Assembly (NCBI RefSeq): GCF_905220975.1
Contig: NZ_CAJNBK010000002.1
Coordinates: 558,001 to 622,000 of the forward strand
DNA from: Paraburkholderia haematera
Lineage (GTDB): Bacteria > Pseudomonadota > Gammaproteobacteria > Burkholderiales > Burkholderiaceae
DNA length: 64,000 bases
Direction of reading: 5' to 3'
Every line of letters begins with the position of its first letter. The first letter of the stretch is position 1. The notes below the pieces were generated by a model that saw only the letters and a program-made list of their open reading frames with translations, did not search any database and was not told the origin of the DNA. This document shows positions 1 to 7,643 of the stretch, piece after piece. The translations under genes were made by a program, and so were the position numbers.

Positions 1-612
1 TTCGCGATTACGCAGTTGTCACAGACCACGCTGCGCTCGGTGATCGGCAAACTCGAACTCGACAAGACTTTCGAAGAGCGCGACTTCATCAATCACAGCA
101 TCGTCTCATCGCTCGATGAAGCGGCGTCGAATTGGGGCGTCAAGGTGCTGCGTTACGAGATCAAGGACCTGACGCCGCCCAAAGAAATTCTCCACGCCAT
201 GCAAGCGCAGATCACTGCCGAGCGCGAGAAGCGCGCGCTGATCGCGGCATCTGAAGGGCGTAAGCAGGAGCAGATCAATATTGCCTCGGGTGGCCGCGAG
301 GCGGCCATCCAGAAGTCGGAAGGCGAACGGCAGGCGGCGATCAATCAGGCGCAGGGGCAGGCGTCGGCGATTCTGGCGGTGGCTGAGGCCAACTCGCAGG
401 CAATTCAGAAGATCGCCGCGGCAATCCAGTCGAACGGCGGGATGGAAGCCGTGAACCTGAAGGTGGCCGAGCAGTATGTGAACGCGTTCGGCAACCTTGC
501 GAAGCAGGGCACTACGCTGATCGTACCGGGTAACCTGGCGGATATGAGTTCGATGATCGCCTCGGCGCTGACGATCGTGAACAAGGGAAAGGGCGCGACC
601 GAAGCGCGCTGA
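1..612 (+). CDS. SPFH/band-7 family protein, paraslipin-type (3' part)
   Basis: The reading frame is open from base 1, so the gene begins outside the window and the 203 visible residues are its C-terminal part. It shows the end of an SPFH (stomatin/prohibitin/flotillin/HflK) domain, with 'LRSVIGKLELDKTFEERD' near the left edge. A long Ala/Gln/Glu-rich coiled coil follows (about residues 60-130, 'AEREKRALIAASEG', 'EGERQAAINQAQGQA'), then a Gly/Ala-rich tail. Proteins of this family form large membrane-anchored oligomers and often pair with an NfeD-like protein, which would lie to the left. The TTG at base 16 is not a credible start because the SPFH fold must extend upstream. The gene ends at a hairpin terminator. 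The family call is firm; the exact subgroup is inferred from the coiled-coil layout. Confidence 0.85.
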   Translation, partial: FAITQLSQTTLRSVIGKLELDKTFEERDFINHSIVSSLDEAASNWGVKVLRYEIKDLTPPKEILHAMQAQITAEREKRALIAASEGRKQEQINIASGGREAAIQKSEGERQAAINQAQGQASAILAVAEANSQAIQKIAAAIQSNGGMEAVNLKVAEQYVNAFGNLAKQGTTLIVPGNLADMSSMIASALTIVNKGKGATEAR

Positions 613-696
613 AATGGCGGCGAGGCTGGCTGACGCGGCCTGAGCCCGATTTCCATTGCTTAAGCCGTCCGTTGCCTGGAACTGCCAAAAAAAAAT

Positions 697-722
697 GGCC
701 CGCGACTTGTGCGGGCCTTTTT
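697..722. terminator. Bidirectional rho-independent terminator
   Basis: A perfect 7-bp stem GGCCCGC/GCGGGCC with a 7-base loop is followed by a T run on the plus strand. A run of nine A residues precedes it, and this becomes a U run for minus-strand transcripts. It lies between the SPFH gene and the convergent smpB gene and can stop both. Confidence 0.8.
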
Positions 723-802
723 CTTTCGGTGACGCTGGTGGTCAAGCCGGGCGCGGCAAATCCGCGCATGACTTGACGCCGACGCCGCGGACGCCCGTCA
801 GA

Positions 803-1249
803 TCACGACGGCGAACGCATCAAGCGCGCCTTCTCGCGCTCCCAGTCGCGCTTCTTTTCGGTCTCGCGCTTGTCGTGCTGCTTCTTACCCTTGGCCAGCC
901 CGATCTCGCATTTGACCCGGCCGCCTTTGTAGTGGAAGTTCAGCGGCACGAGCGTGTAACCGCGCTGCTCGACTTTGCCGATCAGTTTGCTGATTTCCTC
1001 GCTATGCAGCAGCAGCTTGCGCGTGCGCACCGGGTCCGGATGGATGTGGGTCGAGGCTTCGGGCAGCGGGCTGATGTGCGTGCCGATCAGGAACAGTTCG
1101 TTGTTCTTGATGACCACGTAACCTTCCTTGATCTGGCCGCGCCCGGCGCGCAGCGCCTTGACCTCCCATCCTTCGAGCACGAGCCCTGCCTCATAGCGTT
1201 CTTCGACCGAGTAGTCGTAGAAGGCTTTTCTGTTGTCGATGATGCTCAT
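803..1249 (-). CDS. smpB: SsrA-binding protein SmpB
   Basis: SmpB binds tmRNA (ssrA) and delivers it to ribosomes stalled on broken mRNA, so that the nascent protein is tagged for degradation and the ribosome is released. The 148-residue protein has the usual family length. It shows the SmpB oligonucleotide-binding fold, with '[19 protein letters not shown]' near residues 20-38, '[13 protein letters not shown]' and '[21 protein letters not shown]', followed by the conserved '[11 protein letters not shown]' segment. The basic C-terminal tail that enters the mRNA channel is present. The ATG is followed at once by the family's characteristic N-terminus. It is divergent from ratA with about 100 bp between them, a very common arrangement in beta- and gammaproteobacteria. 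tmRNA itself is not in this window. Confidence 0.97.
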   Translation of the reverse strand: MSIIDNRKAFYDYSVEERYEAGLVLEGWEVKALRAGRGQIKEGYVVIKNNELFLIGTHISPLPEASTHIHPDPVRTRKLLLHSEEISKLIGKVEQRGYTLVPLNFHYKGGRVKCEIGLAKGKKQHDKRETEKKRDWEREKARLMRSPS

Positions 1250-1272
1250 GAATGGAAAGTGCCCAACTCGTT

Positions 1273-1288
1273 TAAAATCACGATTTTA
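1273..1288. promoter_or_regulatory. Possible overlapping divergent -10 elements, smpB/ratA
   Basis: The dyad TAAAATC-AC-GATTTTA places a TAAAAT hexamer on each strand, in the short gap between smpB and ratA. Each copy could act as a -10 element for one of the two genes. No convincing -35 element sits at the right distance on either strand, so this is only a suggestion from the sequence. Confidence 0.3.
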
Positions 1289-1349
1289 GCAAAGCGGGGC
1301 AAGGAAAGCCCGCGGCGCTTGTCCACCCTTGCCACGCGCTGTTCAATTT

Positions 1350-1787
1350 ATGGCAGATGTCCAGAAAACCGTGTTGATCCGCCATTCGGCGGAACAGATG
1401 TTCGACCTCGTCACCGACGTCGCCGATTACCCCAACTTCCTGCCTTGGTGCGGGGGTGTCGAAATCCGCCGCCAGGACGAAACCGGCATGGAGGCGAAGA
1501 TCGATATCAACTTCAAGGGCATCAAGCAGCACTTCGCGACGCATAACACCATGGAGCGGCCCACGCGCATCGATATGGAATTCGCGGACGGCCCATTTCG
1601 CAAATTCACCGGTTTCTGGCGCTTCACACCCTTGCGCGCGGATGCCTGCAAGATCGAATTCGCGCTGCACTACGAATTCACCAACATCATTCTCGAGAAG
1701 ATCATTGGGCCCGTGTTCAGTCACATTGCCAATACCTTCGTCGAATCGTTCGTGAAGCGCGCCGATCAGCGCTACGGTAAGGCATGA
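1350..1787 (+). CDS. ratA: RatA/Coq10 family START-domain protein
   Basis: A 145-residue START-like (polyketide cyclase/Coq10) protein. The opening 'MADVQKTVLIRHSAEQMFDLVTDVADYPNFLPWC' is nearly diagnostic of the RatA/PasT group. In E. coli RatA was described as a toxin that blocks 70S ribosome association; the same family (Coq10) binds ubiquinone in respiratory chains, so the cellular role here is open. I chose the ATG at 1350 because homologues begin 'MADV'; an in-frame TTG 21 bases upstream is unlikely. The stop overlaps the next gene's start (ATGA), so the pair is probably translationally coupled, as in the ratA-rnfH (pasTI) pair of other proteobacteria. Confidence 0.9.
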   Translation: MADVQKTVLIRHSAEQMFDLVTDVADYPNFLPWCGGVEIRRQDETGMEAKIDINFKGIKQHFATHNTMERPTRIDMEFADGPFRKFTGFWRFTPLRADACKIEFALHYEFTNIILEKIIGPVFSHIANTFVESFVKRADQRYGKA

Positions 1788-2116
1788 GCGCGCGCTTGTC
1801 GATTGAAGTCTGCTACGCGCTCGCCAACGAGCAGACGCTGATCGCCGTGGAATTGCAGGAAGGCGCCACGCTGCGGCAGGCGATCGAGGCGAGCGGCATC
1901 TTGCAGCGTTATCCGCAGATCGATCTGGGCACGCAGAAGGTCGGCGTGTTCGGCAAGCTCAAACCGCTCGATGCGGTGCTCGCCGACCACGACCGCGTCG
2001 AGATTTACCGGCCGCTGCTGGTGGATCCGAAACTGTCCCGGCAACGGCGCGTCGAGAAGACCCGCAAGGCGGGCTCGATTGAAGGGCGCCGCTGGCAGAA
2101 CAAGGATTCACGCTAG
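1784..2116 (+). CDS. rnfH: RnfH family ubiquitin-like protein
   Basis: A 110-residue protein of the RnfH family, a beta-grasp (ubiquitin/ThiS-like) fold. The first 90 residues carry the family pattern: 'IEVCYAL', 'TLIAVELQEGATLRQAIEASG', 'IDLGTQKVGVFGK' and 'DRVEIYRPLLVDPK'. The C-terminus is basic and is a common family extension. It was named from rnf clusters in Rhodobacter, and the E. coli homologue (PasI) has been proposed as antitoxin to the RatA/PasT partner; neither role can be read from the sequence. It overlaps ratA by four bases (ATGA). Confidence 0.9.
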   Translation: MSARLSIEVCYALANEQTLIAVELQEGATLRQAIEASGILQRYPQIDLGTQKVGVFGKLKPLDAVLADHDRVEIYRPLLVDPKLSRQRRVEKTRKAGSIEGRRWQNKDSR

Positions 2117-2197
2117 GCTTGTCTTGCGGCGGTTGCTGCTGGCAGGCGGCGGGCCCTGGCGAATCGGGGGCGATCGCGCCACTGGCCGGCCGCCGGC

Positions 2198-3175
2198 TCA
2201 ATGCGCCGAAGGCTGCGCCTTTTCCTCTATCGAGGTCGCGCCGGACGAATCGTCATCCGCATGCTGGCGCACCGACCAGCACACCCCCGCCACCAGCAGC
2301 AGGATCGCCGCCGTTTCCAGCGGACGCGGCAGGCGCTGGTCGTAGATGAACGCGTAGAGCAACGCGAATAGCGTCTCGAACACGATCATCTGGCCGGAGA
2401 GCGTGAGCGGCAGCCGTTTCGACGCGGCATTCCACAGCCCGTTGCCGAGCCACGACGCGCCGACTGCGAGGCCCAGATTCAGCATCCAGAAGGTGTGCCA
2501 GCGCGCGTCGCCAAGCGTCCCCTGCAGGCTGACAGACGGCAGGGCGCCGATCGCCAGCCACAACAAAGCGCCGAGCGCGCCTGTCACGACACCCCACAGG
2601 ACCGACCATTCGTTACCGCTGAAATGCGTCTGGCGCTGCAGGTAGCGGGCGTTTTCGACCGCGAACCAGGTCCAGCAGGCGAGCGCGCCCACTGCGCAGG
2701 CGAGGCCGAGGAGCTTCGTTGCGATACTCACAGGCGTGCTGTCCGCTACCGTGAACACGTCAATATTGATGCAGGCGATACCGGCCACCACCAGCGAAAG
2801 CGGCCAAACGAGGCGGGTGAGCGGCACGGCGCCGTGATCGCGCCGGCCAAGCAGCGTCACCGTGACCGGCAGGACGCCCACGATCAGCGATGCCGGCGCG
2901 ATGCCGATCATATGGACCGCTGCGGTCAGCAGCAGGTAGTAGAGCAGGTTGCCGGCCAGCGCCAGTTTGACCAGCGCGCCGAGATCTTCGCGGGTCAGTC
3001 GTTTGACGAGCGAACGCGCCATCGGCAGCGCAGCGGCCAGCGAGACGATGCCGTACATCGTGTAGCGGCCGGCGCTCAGCAGCAGCGGCGAGAAGTCAGG
3101 CAGCACGCGCGGCACCAGAAATACCATGCCCCAGAGGGCCCCGGCCATTACTCCATATGCCACACCGCGCTGCAT
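2198..3175 (-). CDS. DMT-superfamily (EamA) transporter
   Basis: A 325-residue inner-membrane protein with about ten hydrophobic helices, in two EamA-like repeats. Examples are 'GVAYGVMAGALWGMVFLVPRVL' at the start and 'ALETAAILLLVAGVCWSV'-like helices at the end. The 'ALWG' and 'GLWNAASKRLPLTLSGQM' regions fit drug/metabolite exporters. Substrates cannot be predicted. I start it at the ATG at 3175 because 'MQRGVAYGV' opens the first helix and an AGGGG ribosome site lies upstream; the longer frame adds 63 residues with no family character. It is convergent with rnfH and divergent from guaB. The C-terminal tail is short and acidic. Confidence 0.85.
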   Translation of the reverse strand: MQRGVAYGVMAGALWGMVFLVPRVLPDFSPLLLSAGRYTMYGIVSLAAALPMARSLVKRLTREDLGALVKLALAGNLLYYLLLTAAVHMIGIAPASLIVGVLPVTVTLLGRRDHGAVPLTRLVWPLSLVVAGIACINIDVFTVADSTPVSIATKLLGLACAVGALACWTWFAVENARYLQRQTHFSGNEWSVLWGVVTGALGALLWLAIGALPSVSLQGTLGDARWHTFWMLNLGLAVGASWLGNGLWNAASKRLPLTLSGQMIVFETLFALLYAFIYDQRLPRPLETAAILLLVAGVCWSVRQHADDDSSGATSIEEKAQPSAH

Positions 3176-3535
3176 TGACTGCCCCTGCAAGAAAAAAACT
3201 GGAATGGTCGGCAGAATAGCCGTTAGGCGCGCAGGGTGTCTTGTTTGATTCTGCATTCCAGCGGTTTTATGCCGCGTGTCGGGTACCAATTTGCGCCCGC
3301 CTGGCGGCTCGACGGTGTGGAAGCCGCCCGAATTGCCCGCGCACGAACCCGGCGGCGCCTCCATGCACCCGAACGCGCAAACGAAACCGGATCGAACCCG
3401 AGGCGAACGTGGAAGCGAAATCGAGGGGGGTAAAGTCGTGAAAAAAATCCCCGGAAATTCGCTAAGCTGCTGTTAGTGCAGTGAAAACCGGGGAGGTATC
3501 GCGTATAATTCGCTTTTGCGCCTATAGGATTTGCC
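3176..3535. other. Intergenic region between the DMT gene and guaB
   Basis: About 360 bases with no convincing gene. It holds the guaB promoter candidate near its right end and a 6-bp inverted repeat, CCCCGG (3449-3454) and CCGGGG (3488-3493). The small open frames here lack ribosome sites and family character. I see no purine riboswitch. Confidence 0.6.
3504..3509 (+). promoter_or_regulatory. Candidate -10 element for guaB
   Basis: A perfect TATAAT hexamer lies 26 bases before the guaB ATG, giving a very short 5' leader. The -35 at the right spacing is poor (TGAAAA or GTGAAA), so if real it probably depends on an activator or an upstream element. The call is by inspection only. Confidence 0.4.
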
Positions 3536-4996
3536 ATGCGTCTGATCCAAACAGCACTCACGTTCGATGACGTGCTCCTCGTCCCGGCCTTTTCTGATGT
3601 TCTGCCGCGCGACACCAGCCTCAAGACCCGGCTGACCCGCAACATCTCCCTGAATATGCCGCTCGTGTCCGCCGCCATGGACACCGTCACCGAAGCCCGC
3701 CTTGCTATCGCGATGGCGCAAATGGGTGGCGTGGGCATCATCCACAAGAACCTCACGCCGGCCGAACAGGCGCGTGAAGTTGCCAAGGTCAAGCGCTTCG
3801 AATCGGGCGTCGTGCGCGATCCGATCACCGTGCCGCCGCAAATGAAGGTGCGCGACGTCATCGCGCTGTCGCGCCAGCATGGCATTTCAGGCTTCCCGGT
3901 TGTCGAAGGCGCGCAACTGGTCGGTATCGTCACGAACCGCGACCTGCGTTTCGAAGAGCGTCTGGACGAGCCGGTGCGCAATATCATGACGCCGCGCGAG
4001 CGCCTCGTCACCGTCAAGGAAGGCACGCCGCTCGCTGAAGCCAAGGCGCTGATGCACAGCCACCGCCTCGAGCGCGTGCTGGTCATCAACGACGCATTCG
4101 AACTGCGCGGCCTGATGACCGTCAAGGACATCACCAAGCAAACCGAACACCCGGACGCGTGTAAAGACGAACACGGCAAGCTGCGCGCAGGCGCTGCGGT
4201 CGGCGTGGGCGAAGACAACGAAGAGCGTGTTGAGCTGCTGGTGCAGGCGGGTGTTGACGTGATCGTCGTCGACACGGCGCACGGCCACAGCAAGGGCGTG
4301 CTCGAGCGCGTCAAGTGGGTCAAACAGAAATTCCCGCATGTCGAAGTGATCGGCGGCAATATCGCTACCGCTGCGGCGGCCAAGGCGCTCGTCGAATACG
4401 GTGCAGACGGCGTGAAGGTCGGTATCGGCCCGGGCTCGATCTGTACCACGCGTATCGTCGCGGGCGTTGGCGTGCCGCAAGTCACGGCAATCGCCAACGT
4501 GTCGGAAGCGCTGAAGGGCACGGGCGTGCCGGTCATCGCCGACGGTGGCGTGCGCTTCTCCGGTGACGTCAGCAAGGCGCTGGCCGCCGGTGCGAATTCC
4601 GTGATGATGGGCAGCATGTTCGCCGGCACCGAAGAAGCGCCGGGCGACGTGTTCCTGTTCCAAGGGCGTCAGTACAAATCGTACCGTGGCATGGGTTCGG
4701 TCGGCGCGATGAAGGACGGCGCGGCAGACCGCTACTTCCAGGACAACTCCGCGAACATCGACAAGCTGGTGCCGGAAGGGATCGAAGGCCGCGTCGCCTA
4801 TAAGGGCTCGGTCAATGCGATCCTGTTCCAGCTGATCGGCGGCGTGCGCGCCAGCATGGGCTACTGCGGTTGCCGCACGATCGCGGAGATGAACGACAAG
4901 GCCGAGTTCGTGCAGATCACGGGCGCGGGCTTGCGCGAGTCGCATGTGCATGACGTGCAGATCACCAAGGAAGCGCCCAACTACCACGTGGACTAA
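3536..4996 (+). CDS. guaB: IMP dehydrogenase
   Basis: GuaB oxidises IMP to XMP with NAD+, the committed step to guanine nucleotides. The 486-residue length is standard. The barrel starts at '[18 protein letters not shown]', and two CBS domains are inserted at about residues 95-205 ('[21 protein letters not shown]', '[23 protein letters not shown]'). The catalytic loop '[17 protein letters not shown]' contains the IMP-binding cysteine C303. The flap and K+ site region '[10 protein letters not shown]' and the C-terminal '[13 protein letters not shown]' are intact. It is followed six bases later by a membrane protein and then guaA, so the region is probably one guanine-synthesis operon. Confidence 0.98.
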   Translation: MRLIQTALTFDDVLLVPAFSDVLPRDTSLKTRLTRNISLNMPLVSAAMDTVTEARLAIAMAQMGGVGIIHKNLTPAEQAREVAKVKRFESGVVRDPITVPPQMKVRDVIALSRQHGISGFPVVEGAQLVGIVTNRDLRFEERLDEPVRNIMTPRERLVTVKEGTPLAEAKALMHSHRLERVLVINDAFELRGLMTVKDITKQTEHPDACKDEHGKLRAGAAVGVGEDNEERVELLVQAGVDVIVVDTAHGHSKGVLERVKWVKQKFPHVEVIGGNIATAAAAKALVEYGADGVKVGIGPGSICTTRIVAGVGVPQVTAIANVSEALKGTGVPVIADGGVRFSGDVSKALAAGANSVMMGSMFAGTEEAPGDVFLFQGRQYKSYRGMGSVGAMKDGAADRYFQDNSANIDKLVPEGIEGRVAYKGSVNAILFQLIGGVRASMGYCGCRTIAEMNDKAEFVQITGAGLRESHVHDVQITKEAPNYHVD

Positions 4997-5002
4997 ACGC
5001 CA

Positions 5003-5728
5003 ATGAAGCCATTGCTGCGCGCTGTACTCATCCTCGATGCATTGTTGCTGCTTGCGTTCGGCCTGCTGTTTCTGCTGACGCCCTGGACGTCGCTGTACAA
5101 CGCGCTGCTGTTGGTGCAGACCCAGCCGGCTCTGGTCGGCCAGGGGTTTGGCGTGGCGCTGATCGGACTCGCGTGGCTCGCTTTGCACGCTTCGATCGAC
5201 GGTTCGCTCACGTCGACGGTCGCCAAGGTCGTCGGTCATGTGAACTGGCTGACCGGCGTGCTGATGCTGGTCTGGCTGCTCGGGCTGCATACGCCGGCGC
5301 TGACCGGTTTCGGGCAGATCATCGCGGTGCTGACCGGTGTGGTGCTGCTGGTGGTCGGCCTGGGCGGTGTGCGTCTGTCGGGCGCGGTGCGGCGGCGCGA
5401 AAAGGTGCGGCTGGTTGAGGCCGCTGCCGCCGAGCGCGCCGACAAGCAGGCCGCGAAAGATGCCGCCAAAGAGGCTGCTAACAAGCGCGACGCCGGCCGC
5501 GTGACAGCGGGCTTCCCTGCCTATCGTGCCGAGCCTGTAGTGGGCCGCCCTGTAGTTGACCCTGTAGCCGAGCCCGTCATGCCGCTCACACGGCCCGTGA
5601 GTTCTGTTTCGGCCGTTGAGGAACCGGGGCTGACGGCGTCTGAGCGTGAGGCTGCCGCCGCGCGCGACGATGCCCGTAACGCCGCCGCCGATGCGCCTGG
5701 CGCGCCGCGGCCGCCGCTTCATGGTTGA
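5003..5728 (+). CDS. Unknown membrane protein between guaB and guaA
   Basis: I do not recognise a characterised family. The 241-residue protein has four predicted hydrophobic helices in its first 130 residues (for example 'AVLILDALLLLAFGLLFLL' and 'IIAVLTGVVLLVVGLGGVRL'). A basic stretch follows ('RRREKVRL'), then a long Ala/Glu/Lys/Pro-rich cytoplasmic tail of about 110 residues that looks disordered. It starts six bases after the guaB stop and lies on the same strand as guaA. That suggests co-transcription but no known role in purine synthesis. No catalytic motif is visible. Confidence 0.75.
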   Translation: MKPLLRAVLILDALLLLAFGLLFLLTPWTSLYNALLLVQTQPALVGQGFGVALIGLAWLALHASIDGSLTSTVAKVVGHVNWLTGVLMLVWLLGLHTPALTGFGQIIAVLTGVVLLVVGLGGVRLSGAVRRREKVRLVEAAAAERADKQAAKDAAKEAANKRDAGRVTAGFPAYRAEPVVGRPVVDPVAEPVMPLTRPVSSVSAVEEPGLTASEREAAAARDDARNAAADAPGAPRPPLHG

Positions 5729-5955
5729 TTCATGGTTGATTCATGGTTGACGCCTCGAGCGCCAGAACGCCCGCCGAAGCTACCGGATTTTCCGTTCGTG
5801 CGCGCCGCCGGTGAATGCCTACGGCGCCCGCAGGTTCAGCGCGCTTCATCGTTACGCTTCATGCACGGTCGTCCCCACGTGGACCGCTTTGAATTCAACG
5901 CCGCGCTTCGTGCGCGGCATCCCGTATCCGTTCACTTTTGACTCCGTCCGCTGCC

Positions 5956-7539
5956 ATGCATGACAAGATCCTGATCCTCGACTTCGGTTCGCAAGTCACC
6001 CAACTGATTGCACGTCGCGTTCGCGAAGCCAACGTGTATTCGGAAATTCATCCCCACGACGTCGACGCGTCGTTCATTCGCGACTTCGCGCCGAAGGGCG
6101 TGATCCTCTCCGGCGGCCCGAGTTCGGTGACCGAAACGGATGCACCGCGTGTGCCGCAAGCAGTGTTCGAACTCGGCGTGCCCGTGCTGGGCATTTGCTA
6201 CGGCATGCAGGCCATGGCCGAGCAGCTCGGCGGCAAGGTCGATATCGGCCACCTGCGTGAGTTCGGTTATGCCGAAGTGCGCGCGCGCAACCATACGAGC
6301 CTGCTCGAAGGCATCAGCGACTTCACCACGCCGGAAGGTCACGGCATGCTGAAGGTGTGGATGAGCCACGGCGACAAGGTGCTGGAAATGCCTGAGGGCT
6401 TCCAGTTGATGGCCTCGACGGAATCGTGCCCGATCGCGGCGATGGCCGACGAGCAGCGCCATTTCTACGGCCTGCAATGGCACCCGGAAGTGACGCACAC
6501 CGTGCAGGGCCGCGCGATGCTCGAACGTTTCGTGCTGCAGATTTGCGGCGCGAATCCCGACTGGGAAATGGGCCATTACATCGACGAAGCGGTCGCGAAG
6601 ATTCGCGAGCAGGTCGGCAGCGAGCAAGTGATTCTGGGCTTGTCGGGCGGCGTGGACTCGTCGGTGGCGGCGGCGCTGTTGCATCGCGCGATCGGCGATC
6701 AACTGACCTGCGTGTTCGTCGATCACGGCCTCTTGCGTTTGAACGAAGCCGAGCAGGTGATGGCAACGTTCGCCGATCACCTTGGCGTGAAGGTGATCCA
6801 CGTCGACGCGAGCGAAGTGTTCCTGTCGAAGCTGGCCGGCGTGACCGATCCGGAAGCGAAGCGCAAGATCATCGGCGCGGAATTCGTCGAAGTGTTCCAG
6901 ACCGAAGCCAACAAGCTGACTGATGCGAAGTGGCTGGCGCAAGGCACGATCTATCCGGACGTGATCGAATCGGCCGGCAAGGGCAAGAAGGCGACGCAGA
7001 CTATCAAGAGCCACCACAACGTGGGCGGCCTGCCTGAGACGCTGAATCTGAAGCTGCTCGAGCCGCTGCGCGAACTGTTCAAGGACGAAGTGCGCGAACT
7101 CGGCGTGAAGCTCGGTTTGCCGCCGGCAATGGTGTATCGCCACCCATTCCCGGGCCCGGGTCTGGGCGTGCGGATTCTCGGCGAAGTGAAGCGTGATTTT
7201 GCCGACCTGCTGCGTCGCGCGGATGCGATTTTCATCGAAACGCTGCACACCTTCATCGACAAGGAAACCGGCAAGTCGTGGTACGACCTGACGAGCCAGG
7301 CGTTCGCGGTATTCCTGCCGGTGAAGAGCGTTGGCGTGATGGGCGACGGCCGGACTTACGAGTACGTGGTTGCGCTGCGTGCCGTGCAGACGCTGGACTT
7401 CATGACCGCGCATTGGGCGCATCTGCCGCACGAGTTGCTGGGGCATGTGTCGAACCGCATCATCAATGAAGTGCGTGGGATTAACCGGGTTGTTTATGAC
7501 ATCTCGGGTAAGCCGCCGGCAACGATCGAGTGGGAATAG
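5956..7539 (+). CDS. guaA: GMP synthase (glutamine-hydrolysing)
   Basis: GuaA aminates XMP to GMP using glutamine and ATP. The 527-residue protein has three parts. The class I glutamine amidotransferase domain has nucleophile C81 in '[15 protein letters not shown]' and the His/Glu pair in 'QWHPEVTHT'. The ATP pyrophosphatase domain has the P-loop 'LSGGVDSSV' near residue 235. The C-terminal dimerisation domain ends '[15 protein letters not shown]', the family's typical terminus. I start it at the ATG at 5956 ('[13 protein letters not shown]'), as in homologues, not at an in-frame TTG 18 bases upstream. A strong terminator follows. Confidence 0.98.
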   Translation: MHDKILILDFGSQVTQLIARRVREANVYSEIHPHDVDASFIRDFAPKGVILSGGPSSVTETDAPRVPQAVFELGVPVLGICYGMQAMAEQLGGKVDIGHLREFGYAEVRARNHTSLLEGISDFTTPEGHGMLKVWMSHGDKVLEMPEGFQLMASTESCPIAAMADEQRHFYGLQWHPEVTHTVQGRAMLERFVLQICGANPDWEMGHYIDEAVAKIREQVGSEQVILGLSGGVDSSVAAALLHRAIGDQLTCVFVDHGLLRLNEAEQVMATFADHLGVKVIHVDASEVFLSKLAGVTDPEAKRKIIGAEFVEVFQTEANKLTDAKWLAQGTIYPDVIESAGKGKKATQTIKSHHNVGGLPETLNLKLLEPLRELFKDEVRELGVKLGLPPAMVYRHPFPGPGLGVRILGEVKRDFADLLRRADAIFIETLHTFIDKETGKSWYDLTSQAFAVFLPVKSVGVMGDGRTYEYVVALRAVQTLDFMTAHWAHLPHELLGHVSNRIINEVRGINRVVYDISGKPPATIEWE

Positions 7540-7581
7540 AATTCCCGCCAGGAAACATCATTCGCTAGTTGATTGACTAAA

Positions 7582-7615
7582 AAAGCCCTGTTCTTTTACA
7601 GGGCTTTATATTTTG
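7582..7615 (+). terminator. Rho-independent terminator after guaA
   Basis: A perfect 9-bp stem AAAGCCCTG/CAGGGCTTT with an 8-base loop is followed by an A/T-rich tract ending in four T residues. It ends the guaB-guaA unit and lies just upstream of the YcaO gene, which must therefore have its own promoter. Confidence 0.85.
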
Positions 7616-7643
7616 TTCTGAGCACCATTTTTGGAATTTCCCC

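Noticed and set aside
3223..5722. Long open frames on the minus strand across guaB
   Set aside because: They are antisense to a certain gene, have compositions typical of G+C-rich shadow frames (Arg/His/Ala-rich) and no ribosome site.
5932..7446. 504-codon frame on the minus strand opposite guaA
   Set aside because: Shadow of a conserved gene; sequence is repetitive in Arg, His and Ala and matches no family.
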